Of a stretch of DNA of 64,000 nucleotides, positions 33,020 through 41,969 are shown piece by piece. How positions within the stretch are numbered: the stretch's first letter is position 1; each line of letters begins with the position of its first letter. The notes beneath the pieces are model-generated. The model ran no database searches and was not told the DNA's origin. It was given only the letters and a program-made list of their open reading frames with translations. The position numbers were made by a program, and so were the translations under genes. The DNA is from Streptomyces sp. V2I9 (GTDB taxonomy: Bacteria > Actinomycetota > Actinomycetes > Streptomycetales > Streptomycetaceae): positions 1,851,501 through 1,915,500 of the forward strand of contig NZ_JAUSZJ010000002.1 of the NCBI RefSeq assembly GCF_030817475.1, in the 5' to 3' direction.

Positions 33020-34948
33020 TTACTTGTCGACCACGCTGAGCGGGAGGAGCTTCTTGCCGGTCGGGCCGATCTGGATGTCCAGGTCGAGCTGCGGGCAGAC
33101 GCCGCAGTCGAAGCAGGGGGTCCAGCGGCAGTCCTCGACCTCGGTCTCGTCGAGCGCGTCCTGCCAGTCCTCCCAGAGCCAGTCCTTGTCCAGGCCGGAG
33201 TCGAGGTGGTCCCAGGGCAGGACCTCCTCGTAGGTGCGCTCGCGGGTGGTGTACCAGTCGACGTCCACCCCGAATTCGGGCAGCGTCTTCTCCGCGCAGG
33301 ACATCCAGAGGTCGTAGCTGAAGTGCTCACGCCAGCCGTCGAAGCGGCCGCCGGACTCGTAGACCGCGCGGATGACGGAGCCGACGCGGCGGTCGCCGCG
33401 CGAGAGCAGGCCCTCGACGATGCCGGGCTTGCCGTCGTGGTAGCGGAAGCCGATGGAGCGGCCGTACTTCTTGTCGCCGCGGATCTTGTCCCGGAGCTTC
33501 TTGAGGCGCGCGTCGGTGTCCTCGGCGCTGAGCTGCGGGGCCCACTGGAAGGGGGTGTGCGGCTTGGGGACGAAACCGCCGATGGAGACCGTGCAGCGGA
33601 TGTCGTTCTGGCCGGAGACCTCGCGGCCCTTGGCGATGACGTTGACCGCCATGTCGCCGATCTGGAGGACGTCCTCGTCGGTCTCGGTGGGCAGGCCGCA
33701 CATGAAGTACAGCTTCACCTGGCGCCAGCCGTTGCCGTAGGCGGTGGCGACCGTGCGGATCAGGTCCTCCTCCGAGACCATCTTGTTGATGACCTTGCGC
33801 ATGCGCTCGGAGCCGCCCTCGGGGGCGAAGGTGAGTCCGGAGCGACGGCCGTTGCGGGTCAGCTCGTTGGCCAGGTCCACGTTGAACGCGTCGACGCGGG
33901 TGGAGGGCAGCGAGAGGCCGATCTTGTCCTCGGTGTAGCGGTCCGCGAGGCCCTTGGCGATGTCACCGATCTCGCTGTGGTCGGCGGAGGAGAGCGAGAG
34001 GAGGCCGACCTCCTCGAAGCCGGTCGCCTTGAGGCCCTTGTCGACCATCTCGCCGATGCCGGTGATGCTTCGCTCCCGCACGGGGCGCGTGATCATGCCG
34101 GCCTGGCAGAAACGGCAGCCGCGGGTGCAGCCGCGGAAGATCTCCACCGACATCCGCTCGTGCACGGTCTCCGCGAGCGGGACGAGGGGCTGCTTGGGGT
34201 AGGGCCACTCGTCGAGGTCCATCACCGTGTGCTTGGAGACACGCCACGGCACGCCGGACCGGTTGGGCACGACGCGGCCGATGCGGCCGTCGGGGAGGTA
34301 CTCGACGTCGTAGAAGCGCGGGACGTAGACGCCGCCGGTCTTCGAGAGCCGGAACAGCACCTCGTCGCGGCCACCGGGGCGGCCCTCGGCCTTCCAGGCG
34401 CGGATGATCTCGGTGATCTCCAGGACGGCCTGCTCGCCGTCGCCGACGACCGCGCAGTCGATGAAGTCCGCGATCGGCTCGGGGTTGAACGCGGCGTGGC
34501 CGCCCGCGAGGACGATCGGGTGGTCCACCGTGCGGTCCTTGGACTCCAGCGGGATGCCCGCGAGGTCCAGGGCGGTGAGCATGTTCGTGTAGCCCAGCTC
34601 GGTGGAGAAGCTGAGTCCGAACACGTCGAAGGCGCCGACCGGGCGGTGGCTGTCCACGGTGAACTGGGGCACGTCGTGCTCGCGCATCAGTTCTTCGAGG
34701 TCGGGCCAGACGCTGTACGTGCGCTCCGCGAGGACGCCCTCGCGTTCGTTCAGTACCTCGTAGAGGATCATGACGCCCTGGTTGGGGAGCCCGACCTCGT
34801 AGGCGTCGGGGTACATCAGGGTCCAGCGGACGTCACAGCTGTCCCAGTCCTTGACGGTGGAGTTCAGCTCACCGCCGACGTACTGGATGGGCTTCTGCAC
34901 ATGCGGGAGCAGAGCTTCGAGCTGTGGGAAGACCGATGCGGCAGACAT
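33020..34948 (-). CDS. B12-binding-domain radical SAM protein (TIGR03960 family)
   Basis: The 642-residue protein has an N-terminal cobalamin-binding-like domain (about 40-190, with 'GLSFSTELGYTNML' and 'VLAGGHAAFNPEP'), then the radical SAM domain with its iron-sulfur motif 'CTRGCRFCQAG' (CxxxCxxC, about residue 285) and a C-terminal Cys-rich patch 'CFDCGVCPQ'. The family is a conserved companion of the TIGR03936 protein, here two genes downstream, though its reaction is not known. ATG 34948 follows GAAGG. A strong hairpin follows the stop. Confidence 0.9.
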   Translation of the reverse strand: MSAASVFPQLEALLPHVQKPIQYVGGELNSTVKDWDSCDVRWTLMYPDAYEVGLPNQGVMILYEVLNEREGVLAERTYSVWPDLEELMREHDVPQFTVDSHRPVGAFDVFGLSFSTELGYTNMLTALDLAGIPLESKDRTVDHPIVLAGGHAAFNPEPIADFIDCAVVGDGEQAVLEITEIIRAWKAEGRPGGRDEVLFRLSKTGGVYVPRFYDVEYLPDGRIGRVVPNRSGVPWRVSKHTVMDLDEWPYPKQPLVPLAETVHERMSVEIFRGCTRGCRFCQAGMITRPVRERSITGIGEMVDKGLKATGFEEVGLLSLSSADHSEIGDIAKGLADRYTEDKIGLSLPSTRVDAFNVDLANELTRNGRRSGLTFAPEGGSERMRKVINKMVSEEDLIRTVATAYGNGWRQVKLYFMCGLPTETDEDVLQIGDMAVNVIAKGREVSGQNDIRCTVSIGGFVPKPHTPFQWAPQLSAEDTDARLKKLRDKIRGDKKYGRSIGFRYHDGKPGIVEGLLSRGDRRVGSVIRAVYESGGRFDGWREHFSYDLWMSCAEKTLPEFGVDVDWYTTRERTYEEVLPWDHLDSGLDKDWLWEDWQDALDETEVEDCRWTPCFDCGVCPQLDLDIQIGPTGKKLLPLSVVDK

Positions 34949-34997
34949 CTCGCGAACCTTCGTGAGCCGGCAGGGGTGACCATCCAGCGTACCCCGC

Positions 34998-36452
34998 TCA
35001 CCGGTGCTTCAGATCCGCGAGCGGTCCGGGGCCGGCCGCGCGGGCCCAGACCTCGGGCAGTTCGCGCTCGCGGGCCTCGGCGGCGGCCTCCTCCCTCCCG
35101 TACAGGAGTCCCCAGGTGAAGGCGGTCTCGCCCGCCGCGTGGGCCTGAATCGCCAGGGTGCGCAGGGCGTCACGGGCGACGACGCTGTCCTGGTGGTCGC
35201 CGAGGAGGGACTGCACGGCCTTCACCCGTTTCACGAAGCGCCCGGCGGGCTTGCCGAGGGCGGGGCGGGCCGACTCGCCCGCGTACCGGGTGCGCTTGGC
35301 GGCCTTGCGGGCCTCGTGCAGCGCGGTGTCCCGCTCGGGTCCCGGCGGCAGGGCGAGGGCGTGCTCGACACGGGCCGCGAGCCGCTCGTGGTCCTTGACG
35401 ACCGCGCGGGACAGGGCCTTCTCCGGCTTGCGGGAGGCGGCGGGGCGCAGCGGCGGGTCGGCGCTCAGCGCGTGGAGGGCGTCCAGGAGATCCAGATACC
35501 GCTTCCCGTCCAGTACGTCGATGATCCTTCGGCGGGCTCCGGTGCGGCGCGCCGCCGACCAGGCGCGGAGCCGGCCGCGCACCGGGCCGAGGGCGAGCGT
35601 GGCGGGCAGTTCCTCGACGTGGGAGCCGAGCCGTTCGTCCAGGACCTCCTGGTCGCGGTCGAGGCCCAGTTCGGCGGCGAGCCACTTCAGCTCCGCGCCG
35701 AGGGGGTCGGTGACCTCGCGGCCGAGGATCGTGCGATGGGTCTTGAAGGTGCTGCGCAAGCGGCGGGTGGCGACGCGCATCTTGTGCACGGAGTCGGGAA
35801 GGTCGCGGCGGACGGCGGGGTCGAGCCGGACGATCGCGTCGATCTGCTCGCGTACGTAGGCGAGGACGTGGTCGCCGGCGGTGTACGTGATGGACGCGTC
35901 GCCGCCGCTCTCGTCGCGGTTCGGTGTGGTCTCCGTCAGTGCCCTGGCCAGCTTCGACGAGGACGCTGCGGGGCGCACCCCGGCCTTGCGGAGCCGTTTC
36001 TCGACGGCGTCCAGGAAGGCCGGGTCGCCGCCGTCGGCCAGCTCGACCTCGATCTCGGTCCAGGTGGCGGTGGTGCCGCTCCCCTCCCCCGCGAGGCGTT
36101 CCGCGAGGACCGTGTCGACGCTGACCTCGGCCAGGAGCGTGTCGTCGGCGTCCAGCAGGTGGTGGACGTCACGGGAGGAGAGCAGCCGGACGACGGGCTC
36201 GATCTCCGCGTGCCGGACCCGCGAGCGCAGCAGCGCGGCCAGCGTGGGCGGCAGGGTGTCGGAGAGGGGTTCGTGGATCTCGTCCCGGACGCCGACGGCG
36301 ACGGGGAACTTCACGTGCCAGCCCTCGTCCGCCCCGCCGGTGCGGCGGCGCAGGGTGAGGGAGTCGGCGGCGAGGCGGAGGTCGGGGGTGTCCCAGTACA
36401 CGGCGTCCAGCTCGGTCCGCCCGCGGGGGACGGCCCGGTCGACTCCGGCCAC
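34998..36452 (-). CDS. CYTH-CHAD domain protein, N-terminus lost by an apparent +1 frameshift
   Basis: From GTG 36452 the frame gives 484 residues: most of a CYTH triphosphatase-like domain (to about residue 175; 'ELDAVYWDTPDLRLAADSLTLRRR', 'DEGWHVKFPV' regions) and a CHAD domain (about 190-470; 'VHKMRVATRRLRSTFKTHR' region, 'EARKAAKRTRYAGE', 'VQSLLGDHQDSVVARD'). CHAD domains bind polyphosphate; CYTH enzymes hydrolyse triphosphates. The CYTH signature ExExK is missing from this frame. It is encoded just upstream, in another frame: ATG 36528 reads 'MADTKREIER', and after one extra base near 36500 the expected 'KYEATDAIRLPDLG' continues in the frame of this gene. Either a true frameshift or a sequence error in GCGCG. 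Confidence 0.8.
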   Translation of the reverse strand: MAGVDRAVPRGRTELDAVYWDTPDLRLAADSLTLRRRTGGADEGWHVKFPVAVGVRDEIHEPLSDTLPPTLAALLRSRVRHAEIEPVVRLLSSRDVHHLLDADDTLLAEVSVDTVLAERLAGEGSGTTATWTEIEVELADGGDPAFLDAVEKRLRKAGVRPAASSSKLARALTETTPNRDESGGDASITYTAGDHVLAYVREQIDAIVRLDPAVRRDLPDSVHKMRVATRRLRSTFKTHRTILGREVTDPLGAELKWLAAELGLDRDQEVLDERLGSHVEELPATLALGPVRGRLRAWSAARRTGARRRIIDVLDGKRYLDLLDALHALSADPPLRPAASRKPEKALSRAVVKDHERLAARVEHALALPPGPERDTALHEARKAAKRTRYAGESARPALGKPAGRFVKRVKAVQSLLGDHQDSVVARDALRTLAIQAHAAGETAFTWGLLYGREEAAAEARERELPEVWARAAGPGPLADLKHR

Positions 36453-36528
36453 CCGGCCCAGGTCGGGCAGCCGGATGGCGTCGGTGGCCTCGTACTTCGC
36501 GCTCGATCTCGCGCTTGGTGTCCGCCAT
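36453..36528 (-). pseudogene. Frame-shifted 5' end of the CYTH-CHAD gene
   Basis: ATG 36528 opens 'MADTKREIER', the usual start of this family in Streptomyces. The frame change falls at about 36497-36503, within GCGCG; removing one base would join it to 'KYEATDAIRLPDLGRVAGV' and the main frame, and would restore the ExExK motif. It lies 30 nt after the rodA stop. Confidence 0.65.
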
Positions 36529-36558
36529 GTACGGACACCTACCCGCGACCGCCGGGGT

Positions 36559-37752
36559 TCAGGCGGACATCGGCCGCTGCACCCTGATCGACTGGAGCAG
36601 TCCGATCGCCACCCAGACGGCGAACATCGAGGATCCTCCGTAGGAGACGAAGGGCAGCGGGAGCCCGGCGACCGGCATGATGCCGAGCGTCATGCCGATG
36701 TTCTCGAAGGACTGGAAGGCGAACCAGGCGATGATCCCGGCGGCGACGACCGTGCCGTACAGCTCGGTCGTCTCGCGGGCGATCCGGCAGGCGCGCCACA
36801 GGACGACGCCCAGCAGCACGATGATCAGCCCCGCCCCGAGGAAGCCCAGCTCCTCGCCGGCGACGGTGAAGACGAAGTCGGTCTGCTGCTCGGGCACGAA
36901 CTGACCGGTGGTCTGCGTGCCTTCGAAGAGCCCGGTGCCGGTGAGGCCGCCGGAGCCGATCGCGATGCGGGCCTGGTTGGTGTTGTAGCCGACGCCGGCC
37001 GGGTCGAGCGCGGGGTTGGCGAAGGCGGCGAACCGGGCGATCTGGTACTCGTCGAGCAGACCGAGCTGCCAGACGGCGACGGCCCCGCCCGCGCCCGCCC
37101 CGAGAAGGCCGAAGACCCAGCGGTTGGAGGCGCCGGAGGCCAGCAGGACGCCGAGGACGATGACGGCCATGACCATCACCGAGCCGAGGTCCGGCATCAG
37201 CATGACGATGGCCATCGGGACGGCCGCGAGCCCCAGCGCCTTGGCGACGGTGCGATGGTCGGGGTGGGCCTGGTCCCCCGCGTCGACGCGTGCGGCGAGC
37301 AGCATCGCCATCACCAGGATGATGGTGATCTTGGTGAACTCGGAGGGCTGGATCGAGAAGCCGGCCGGCAGCTTGATCCAGGCGTGGGCACCGTTGACCG
37401 TGGTGCCGAGCGGGGTGAGGACCGCCAGGACCAGGAGCACCGAGATGCCGTAGAGGACCGGGACGGCCCCGCGCAGCGTGCGGTGGCCGAGCCAGATCGT
37501 GCCGATCATCAGGGCGAGCCCGATGCCGGTGTTGAGGGCGTGCCGGACGAGGAAGAAGTACGGGTCGCCCTGGGTGAGGTGGTCGCGGTTGCGGGTCGCG
37601 GACCACACGAGCAGCGCGCCCATGAACGAGAGCGCGAGCGCGGCCCCGAGCAGCGGCCAGTCCAGCCGCCGTACGAGGGAGTCACGGGCGGTCAGCTTGG
37701 CCCAGGAGCCCTGGTCGGGGGCGTACCGGGAGACGGAGAATCCACCTGCCAT
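36559..37752 (-). CDS. rodA: SEDS-family peptidoglycan polymerase RodA (Sfr)
   Basis: RodA polymerises lipid II into glycan strands with its cognate class B PBP, encoded just upstream. The 397 residues form about ten membrane segments. SEDS landmarks include 'GAHAWIKLPAGFSIQPSEFTKI' region, 'MPDLGSVMV', 'GYNTNQARIAIGSGGLTG' region, 'PEQQTDFVFTVAGEELGF' and the closing 'LPLPFVSYGGSSM'. The ATG at 37752 shares one base with the pbp2 stop (TGATG), a coupled start; a GTG at 37755 is also possible, both served by GGGGAGG. It belongs to the mreBCD-pbp2-rodA set, which in Streptomyces works in spore-wall synthesis. Confidence 0.95.
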   Translation of the reverse strand: MAGGFSVSRYAPDQGSWAKLTARDSLVRRLDWPLLGAALALSFMGALLVWSATRNRDHLTQGDPYFFLVRHALNTGIGLALMIGTIWLGHRTLRGAVPVLYGISVLLVLAVLTPLGTTVNGAHAWIKLPAGFSIQPSEFTKITIILVMAMLLAARVDAGDQAHPDHRTVAKALGLAAVPMAIVMLMPDLGSVMVMAVIVLGVLLASGASNRWVFGLLGAGAGGAVAVWQLGLLDEYQIARFAAFANPALDPAGVGYNTNQARIAIGSGGLTGTGLFEGTQTTGQFVPEQQTDFVFTVAGEELGFLGAGLIIVLLGVVLWRACRIARETTELYGTVVAAGIIAWFAFQSFENIGMTLGIMPVAGLPLPFVSYGGSSMFAVWVAIGLLQSIRVQRPMSA

Positions 37753-39974
37753 CACGGCTGCCTCCCCGTCGACGCGGGGGATCCGGTGAGGCCGGGCTGG
37801 CCTCCGGGCTGGAGGGGCAACTGGGGTTCCTGTCCCCCCGGCTGCTCCTCGGGCGGGACCGGGGTGGGGTCGTAGGGCTTGACCTTCGGGGCGCGGATCG
37901 AGCCGTCGGGCTGGATCTTCGGCAGCGCCTTCTGGGGCTTGGGCAGCAAGGCTCGCTTCAGGTCCTGGTTGCCCTCGGCGTCGAGGCCGTAGAGCGCGTC
38001 GTAGATCTTGCGGACGGCGGGCCCGGCGGCGCCGGAACCGGTGCCGCCCTGGGAGATCGTCATGACGATGGTGTAGTCGTCGGTGTAGGTCGCGAACCAG
38101 CCGGTGGTCTGCTTGCCGTACACCTGGGCGGTGCCGGTCTTGGCGCGCATCGGGATCTTGTCCTGCGGCCAGCCGCCGAACCTCCAGGCGGCCGTGCCGC
38201 CCGGCTCGACCACCGAGCGCAGCCCCTTGTCGAGGTCCTTGATGGTCTGGGCGCTGACCGGCAGCTTCCCGCCGGCCTTGGGCGTGATCTCCCGGACGGA
38301 CTTGCCGTCGGGGCTGATCACGGCCTTGCCGACGGTGGGCTCGTGGAGGGTGCCGCCGTTGCTGATGGCGGCGTAGGCGGTGGCCATCTGGATGGGCGTG
38401 ACGAGCACGTCACCCTGGCCGATCGAGTAGTTGATGCTGTCGTACGCCTTGAGCTGGTTGCCTTCGAGGCAGCTTTCGTACGCGATCTGCTGGACGTAGC
38501 TGCCGCCCTTCTTGCCCTCCTTGCACCAGGCGTCCTTGTTGGCCTTCCAGAAGTCCTGCTTCCACTGGCGGTCCGGGATGCGGCCCTTGACCTCGTTGGG
38601 CAGGTCGATGCCGGTCTCGGAGCCGAGCCCGAAGTCGCGGGCGGTGCGGTAGAACCAGTTCTTGGCGTCCTTCTTGGGCTTTATGCCGCCGTCCTTGACC
38701 CACTCGTCGTGGCCGAGGCGGTAGAAGACCGTGTTGCACGAGTACTTGAGCGCGTCCCCGAGGGTGATGGGGCCGTGGCCCTTGGACTCGAAGTTCGCGA
38801 AGGTCTGGTTGCCGAGGCTGTAGGAGCTGCTGCACTCGTACAGGTCGTTGAAGGCGTGCCCGCCGCGCACGGCGGCGCTGGCCGACACCACCTTGAAGAT
38901 CGAGCCGGCCGGGGCCTGGCCCTGGATGCCCCGGTTGAGCAGCGGGTAGTTGGACTTCTTGCTGGTGAGCTTGGCGTACTGCTTGCCGGAGATGCCGCCG
39001 ACCCAGTCGTTGGGGTCGTAGTCGGGCTGGGACGCCATCGAGACGATCCGGCCGGTCCTGGACTCCATGACGACGACGGCGCCGGAGTCTGCCTCGTACT
39101 TCCGGCCGGTGATCTTGTCGGTCTCGCCGCGGACCCTCTTCATCGCCTGCGCGAGCTCGTACTCGGCCACCGCCTGCACCCGCGCGTCCAGGCTGGTGAC
39201 GAGGGTGGAGCCGGCCACGGCCGGGTCGTTCTCCGCCTCGCCCATCACACGGCCGAGGTTGTCGACCTCGTAACGGGTGACGCCCGCCTTGCCGCGCAGC
39301 TCCTTGTCGTAGGTGCGCTCGATGCCCGAGCGGCCGACCTGGTCGGAGCGCAGGTAGGGCGACGGACCGTCCTGGGCCTGCTGGATCTCCTCGTCGGTGA
39401 CGGGCGAGAGGTAGCCGAGGACCTGCGCGGTCCTCGCCTTGGCGGGGGCCGTGTAACGGCGTACGGCGGTGGGTTCGGCGGTGATGCCGGGGAAGTCCTC
39501 GGCGCGTTCGCGGATCTGGAGAGCCTGCTGGGTGGTGGCCTCGTCCGTGACCGGGATCGGCTGGTAGGGCGATCCGTTCCAGCAGGGCTGGGGGGTCTTG
39601 GCGTCGCAGAGGCGGACCTTGTCCCGGACGTCCTTCGGCTTCATGTCCAGCACTTCGGCGAGCCGGGTGAGGACGCCTTCGCCGTCGTCCTTCATCTTCA
39701 GCAGCTCGGTGCGGCTGGCTGAGACGACGAGGCGGGTCTCGTTGTCGGCGAGGGGGACGCCGCGGGCGTCGAGGATCGAGCCGCGCACGGCGGGCTGGAC
39801 GACCTGCTGCACGCCGTTGCCCGCGGCTTCGGCGGTGTACTCGTCGCCGTTGCGGATCTGGAGGTACCAGAGGCGTCCGCCGAGGGTGAGCAGCAGGGAG
39901 AAGACGAGGACCTGGATGACGATGAGCCGGATCTGGACCCGCTGGGTCCGCCCGGTCTCGGGAATGTTGCTCAC
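37752..39974 (-). CDS. pbp2: Penicillin-binding protein 2 (class B transpeptidase)
   Basis: This 740-residue transpeptidase crosslinks peptidoglycan made by RodA. It has one N-terminal membrane anchor ('LIVIQVLVFSLLLTLGGRLW', about 17-36), a dimerisation/pedestal domain ('RGSILDARGVPLADN', 'GRSGIERTYDKEL') and the transpeptidase domain with SxxK ('AGSIFKVV', about 357), SxN ('YSCNTVF') and KTGT ('MRAKTGTAQ', about 612). A 60-residue Pro/Gly/Gln-rich tail follows. GTG 39974 is the start. Compared with usual PBP2 it is long, due to the tail and an insertion with 'WCKEGKKGGSY' near 545. It is followed directly by rodA. Confidence 0.95.
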   Translation of the reverse strand: MSNIPETGRTQRVQIRLIVIQVLVFSLLLTLGGRLWYLQIRNGDEYTAEAAGNGVQQVVQPAVRGSILDARGVPLADNETRLVVSASRTELLKMKDDGEGVLTRLAEVLDMKPKDVRDKVRLCDAKTPQPCWNGSPYQPIPVTDEATTQQALQIRERAEDFPGITAEPTAVRRYTAPAKARTAQVLGYLSPVTDEEIQQAQDGPSPYLRSDQVGRSGIERTYDKELRGKAGVTRYEVDNLGRVMGEAENDPAVAGSTLVTSLDARVQAVAEYELAQAMKRVRGETDKITGRKYEADSGAVVVMESRTGRIVSMASQPDYDPNDWVGGISGKQYAKLTSKKSNYPLLNRGIQGQAPAGSIFKVVSASAAVRGGHAFNDLYECSSSYSLGNQTFANFESKGHGPITLGDALKYSCNTVFYRLGHDEWVKDGGIKPKKDAKNWFYRTARDFGLGSETGIDLPNEVKGRIPDRQWKQDFWKANKDAWCKEGKKGGSYVQQIAYESCLEGNQLKAYDSINYSIGQGDVLVTPIQMATAYAAISNGGTLHEPTVGKAVISPDGKSVREITPKAGGKLPVSAQTIKDLDKGLRSVVEPGGTAAWRFGGWPQDKIPMRAKTGTAQVYGKQTTGWFATYTDDYTIVMTISQGGTGSGAAGPAVRKIYDALYGLDAEGNQDLKRALLPKPQKALPKIQPDGSIRAPKVKPYDPTPVPPEEQPGGQEPQLPLQPGGQPGLTGSPASTGRQP

Positions 39975-40070
39975 GCGGTGCCCCCGCTGATGGTCCGGCC
40001 GGGGGTACGGGGGTCCCCCGGGAAGTACAGCCTCACGCGGCGCCCCCGGCGTCCTCGGTCGCGTACGGGA

Positions 40071-40736
40071 TCACAGTCGCTTGACCCCCTTGATCCGGCC
40101 CGCGCGGGCGGCGCGGTTGCGGGCGGCCTTCACGCGCAGACCGCCGCGCTGATTGCCGATCCGCAGACCGGTGCCCGAGGCCAGCCAGCCGGCGGCGACG
40201 TCGCTGCCGCCCGCGGACGCCTCGGCGATCGGGTCGTTCTCGGTGCGTCTGGCCAGCGCCATGATGAGCGGCACGGTGAAGGGCGCCAGCAGCAGGTCGT
40301 AGATCGCGGCCGTGAACAGCAGGCTGCCCAGGCCCACATGGCGGGCGGCCGTGTCACCGACGAGCGCGCCGACGCCCGCGTACAGCAGGGTCGAGCCGAT
40401 CGCGGCGGCGACGACCGCGGCCATCGGGGCGAACGCCGACCGCAGTTGCCCGTTCTCCGGCCGGATCAGGCCCGCCAGATAGCCGATGACGCAGAGGACC
40501 AGGGCGTACCGGCCCACGGCGTGGTCGGCGGGCGGGGCGAGGTCGGCGAGGAGGCCCGCGCCGAAGCCGATGAGGGCGCCGCTGACCGGCCCGTACACGA
40601 AGGCGAGTCCGAGGACGGTGAGGAGCAGCAGGTCGGGGACGGCGCCGGGGAGCTGGAGGCGGGCGAGGACGGAGACCTGGACGACCAGGGCGACGACGAC
40701 CAGGGCGGTGGAGAGCAGAGTCCGGTTGATACGCAT
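40071..40736 (-). CDS. mreD: Rod shape-determining membrane protein MreD
   Basis: MreD is a polytopic partner of MreC. The 221 residues show about five to six membrane segments (residues 8-165, e.g. 'LLSTALVVVALVVQVSVLARL', 'LLLLTVLGLAFVYGPVSGALIG' region), followed by a basic C-terminal tail of 50 residues ('VKAARNRAARAGRIKGVKRL'), longer than in rods. ATG 40736 lies 5 nt after the mreC stop. A 96-bp gap without clear terminator separates it from pbp2, so the whole set can be one transcript. Confidence 0.92.
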   Translation of the reverse strand: MRINRTLLSTALVVVALVVQVSVLARLQLPGAVPDLLLLTVLGLAFVYGPVSGALIGFGAGLLADLAPPADHAVGRYALVLCVIGYLAGLIRPENGQLRSAFAPMAAVVAAAIGSTLLYAGVGALVGDTAARHVGLGSLLFTAAIYDLLLAPFTVPLIMALARRTENDPIAEASAGGSDVAAGWLASGTGLRIGNQRGGLRVKAARNRAARAGRIKGVKRL

Positions 40737-40741
40737 GGGGA

Positions 40742-41794
40742 TCAGCGCTGCTCCTGGTCGTCGGCCGCGTTGCCGGGTTGCTGGGCGGGGTCCTGCTGGT
40801 CGCCCGCCGCGTTGCCGGCGGCGTCGCCGTTCTCGTTGACGTTGCCGACGACCTTGCCGGAGCCGTCCACCAGGTCGCCGTTGGGCTGGACGGTGACGGT
40901 GACCGTGGGGGTCGGCTTCGGCTTGGCCTTGGCCGGCTGCTTGGGCAGCACCGCGTCGCGCGGGTCCTCGCGGGGCGCCTGGACGACGACCCCGACGATG
41001 TCGAGCTTGGTGAACCCGACGTACGGCTTGACGTAGACGGTCCGGGTCAGCGCGCCGCCCGACGGGTCGACGCGGACGACCTCGCCGACCGGGACGCCGG
41101 GGACGAAGGGCTTGTCCTTGCTGGAGCCGAAGGTGACGAGCCGGTCACCGGGTTTCACCGTGGCCTTGCCGTTGAGGAACTGCACCGACAGCGGGCGCGA
41201 GCCCTGCCCGGTGGCGAAGCCGAGTTCGTCGGTCTTCTCCATCCGGGTGCCGACGGTGAAGTCGGGATCGTTGGCGAGCAGGACCGTGGCGGTGCCGGGG
41301 CCGACGGTGGTGACCCGGCCGACCAGGCCATCCCCGTTGAGGACGGTCATGTCGCGACGGATGCCGTCGTTCGCCCCGGCGTCGATGGTGATCGTCCAGG
41401 AGAAGCCCTGGGCCGCTCCTATGGCGATGACCTCGGCGCCCTTGATGCCGTACTGACCGGCGCCCGCCTTCTTCAGCATGGCGTCGAGCTGGCGGACCCG
41501 GCTGTTGGTGCGGTCGTCGCTGCCGAGCCTGGCCTTCAGCGCGGCGTTCTCCTTCTCCAGGACGGAGATCCGGTCGTGCCGGTTGCCGGAGTCGCGGACC
41601 GCCCCTATGGCGTTGCCCACCGGGTCGACCGCCGCAGATACGCCGTTCTCGATCGGCCCGAAGACGGTGGCCGCGGCCTGCCGCGCGCCATCGACCGGTG
41701 ACTCCTCGCCGCCTCGGATATCCACCGTGATCAGGGCGAATGCGATGGCGATCAAGAGCACCAGAAGCAGCCGGCTCTCTCGTGTGTCCCTCAC
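40742..41794 (-). CDS. mreC: Rod shape-determining protein MreC
   Basis: MreC links MreB filaments to the periplasmic wall-synthesis complex. From GTG 41794 the 350 residues give one N-terminal membrane helix ('LLLVLLIAIAFALITV', about 9-24), a coiled coil ('ISVLEKENAALKARLGSDD' region, about 75-100) and the beta-barrel MreC domain ('FSWTITIDAGANDGIRRDM', 'LVGRVTTVGPGTATVLL', 'GDRLVTFGSS'). The last 70 residues are an unusual Pro/Thr- then Asn/Gln/Asp-rich tail that continues outside the cell. A ribosome binding site (GGAAGG) lies rather far from the chosen GTG, so the N-terminus is less certain. Confidence 0.92.
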   Translation of the reverse strand: MRDTRESRLLLVLLIAIAFALITVDIRGGEESPVDGARQAAATVFGPIENGVSAAVDPVGNAIGAVRDSGNRHDRISVLEKENAALKARLGSDDRTNSRVRQLDAMLKKAGAGQYGIKGAEVIAIGAAQGFSWTITIDAGANDGIRRDMTVLNGDGLVGRVTTVGPGTATVLLANDPDFTVGTRMEKTDELGFATGQGSRPLSVQFLNGKATVKPGDRLVTFGSSKDKPFVPGVPVGEVVRVDPSGGALTRTVYVKPYVGFTKLDIVGVVVQAPREDPRDAVLPKQPAKAKPKPTPTVTVTVQPNGDLVDGSGKVVGNVNENGDAAGNAAGDQQDPAQQPGNAADDQEQR

Positions 41795-41969
41795 GTGCGG
41801 CGGCCGTGCCTTCCTCGTCGGAATGTTCGTGCCTGTGTGTACGTCTCCGTACGGGCACCGGGTCGGTGTGTTCCCGCTCCGGTACGCGTACAGCAACGAT
41901 CTATATCAACGATCCGGCGAACGGAGCGTCAGCGTCCGCCCGCCGGATCGGGTGTGTCCCCGAGGACGT

